Shown: in pieces, positions 63,937 through 64,000 of the stretch | How positions within the stretch are numbered: the first letter of the stretch is position 1 | Layout of the letters: each line of letters begins with the position of its first letter | Assembly (NCBI RefSeq): GCF_002051585.1 | Contig: NZ_MZGX01000025.1 | Span: forward strand, 30,483-94,482 | Reading direction: 5' to 3' | DNA: 64,000 bases | Origin: Ruminiclostridium hungatei | GTDB taxonomy: Bacteria; Bacillota; Clostridia; Acetivibrionales; DSM-1351 | Made by a program: the position numbers and the translations under genes | The notes under the pieces: generated by a model | Told to the model about the DNA's origin: nothing | Databases searched by the model: none | What the model saw: only the letters and a program-made list of their open reading frames with translations

Positions 63937-63941
63937 AAATT

Positions 63942-64000
63942 ATGGGAAGACCGAGAAAAACACCTGGGATGAGTGAAGGAAAGCAGAATATCATAAGACA
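63942..64000 (+). CDS. IS256-type transposase, N-terminal fragment cut by the window edge
   Basis: Only the first 19 codons are inside the window. They start MGRPRKTPGMSEGKQNIIR, the typical N-terminus of clostridial IS256-family transposases (a basic start of the form M-x-R-P-R-K, then a helix with K-x-N-I-I). Ribosome binding site AGGAGG at 63926-63931. The full frame, terminal repeats and target duplication lie outside. It could alternatively be a different DNA-binding protein with the same basic start. Confidence 0.6.
   Translation, partial: MGRPRKTPGMSEGKQNIIR

Noticed and set aside
1..64000. CRISPR arrays, rRNA and tRNA genes
   Set aside because: No regularly spaced repeats, no rRNA-like sequence and no tRNA-like cloverleaf with TTCGA-type arms were noticed by eye; a tRNAscan run would be decisive for tRNAs.

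Overview
The window looks like a chromosomal segment of a Gram-positive, anaerobic, mesophilic clostridium, most likely of the cellulolytic Ruminiclostridium/Clostridium cellulolyticum group. The grounds are strong AGGAGG ribosome binding sites, frequent GTG/TTG starts, consensus sigma-A promoters, a T-box, a tandem glycine riboswitch, a glmS ribozyme, a CdaA/CdaR/GlmM block and clostridial-type small proteins. The genus is inferred; no rRNA or other taxonomic marker is present.

Positions 1-8,930 hold unlinked housekeeping and envelope genes: two secreted or anchored unknown proteins, a membrane metallophosphoesterase, an AI-2E family permease, a VanX-type dipeptidase fused to an L,D-transpeptidase, and a TetR-ABC transporter operon with its own promoter and palindromic operator. 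Positions 9,100-13,500 carry two half-size TauE/SafE permease genes and a MoxR-DUF58-DUF4129 operon. Positions 13,600-16,080 hold a TrmB-family regulator next to a diaminopimelate decarboxylase gene (lysA). Positions 16,100-18,720 hold serC-serA behind a tandem glycine riboswitch. Positions 18,728-23,635 hold a MarR regulator divergent from a heterodimeric ABC exporter. Positions 23,700-29,221 hold three signal-transduction genes in a setting rich in repeated RNA hairpins.

Positions 29,280-39,930 form a complete urea module: the urea ABC importer urtABCDE followed by the urease genes ureABCEFGD, all on the plus strand. A structured leader precedes urtA. Import, hydrolysis and nickel-dependent maturation are encoded as one unit, which suggests use of urea as a nitrogen source.

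Positions 40,100-47,440 hold a DUF1015 gene, a PRC-barrel protein, small membrane proteins, a second AI-2E permease, and a valine T-box leader feeding a small membrane protein and valS. Positions 47,500-49,300 are AT-richer and contain two secreted orphan proteins and a decayed element with inverted-repeat ends. Positions 49,300-58,520 hold a class V aminotransferase, nadE, and the conserved cyclic-di-AMP/cell-wall block cdaA-cdaR-(FAD protein)-glmM. glmS follows at 60,321.

The strongest unusual feature is a glmS ribozyme at about 59,494-59,673, separated from the glmS start codon by roughly 650 bases of non-coding sequence. The other main candidates are a two-copy structured RNA motif (23,845-23,922 and 40,025-40,118) and a pair of U-bulged hairpins flanking the 23,921-25,018 kinase. 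The right edge (62,800-64,000) looks like accessory DNA: a 'beta protein' family gene and the start of an IS256-type transposase. No rRNA, tRNA or CRISPR array was seen.
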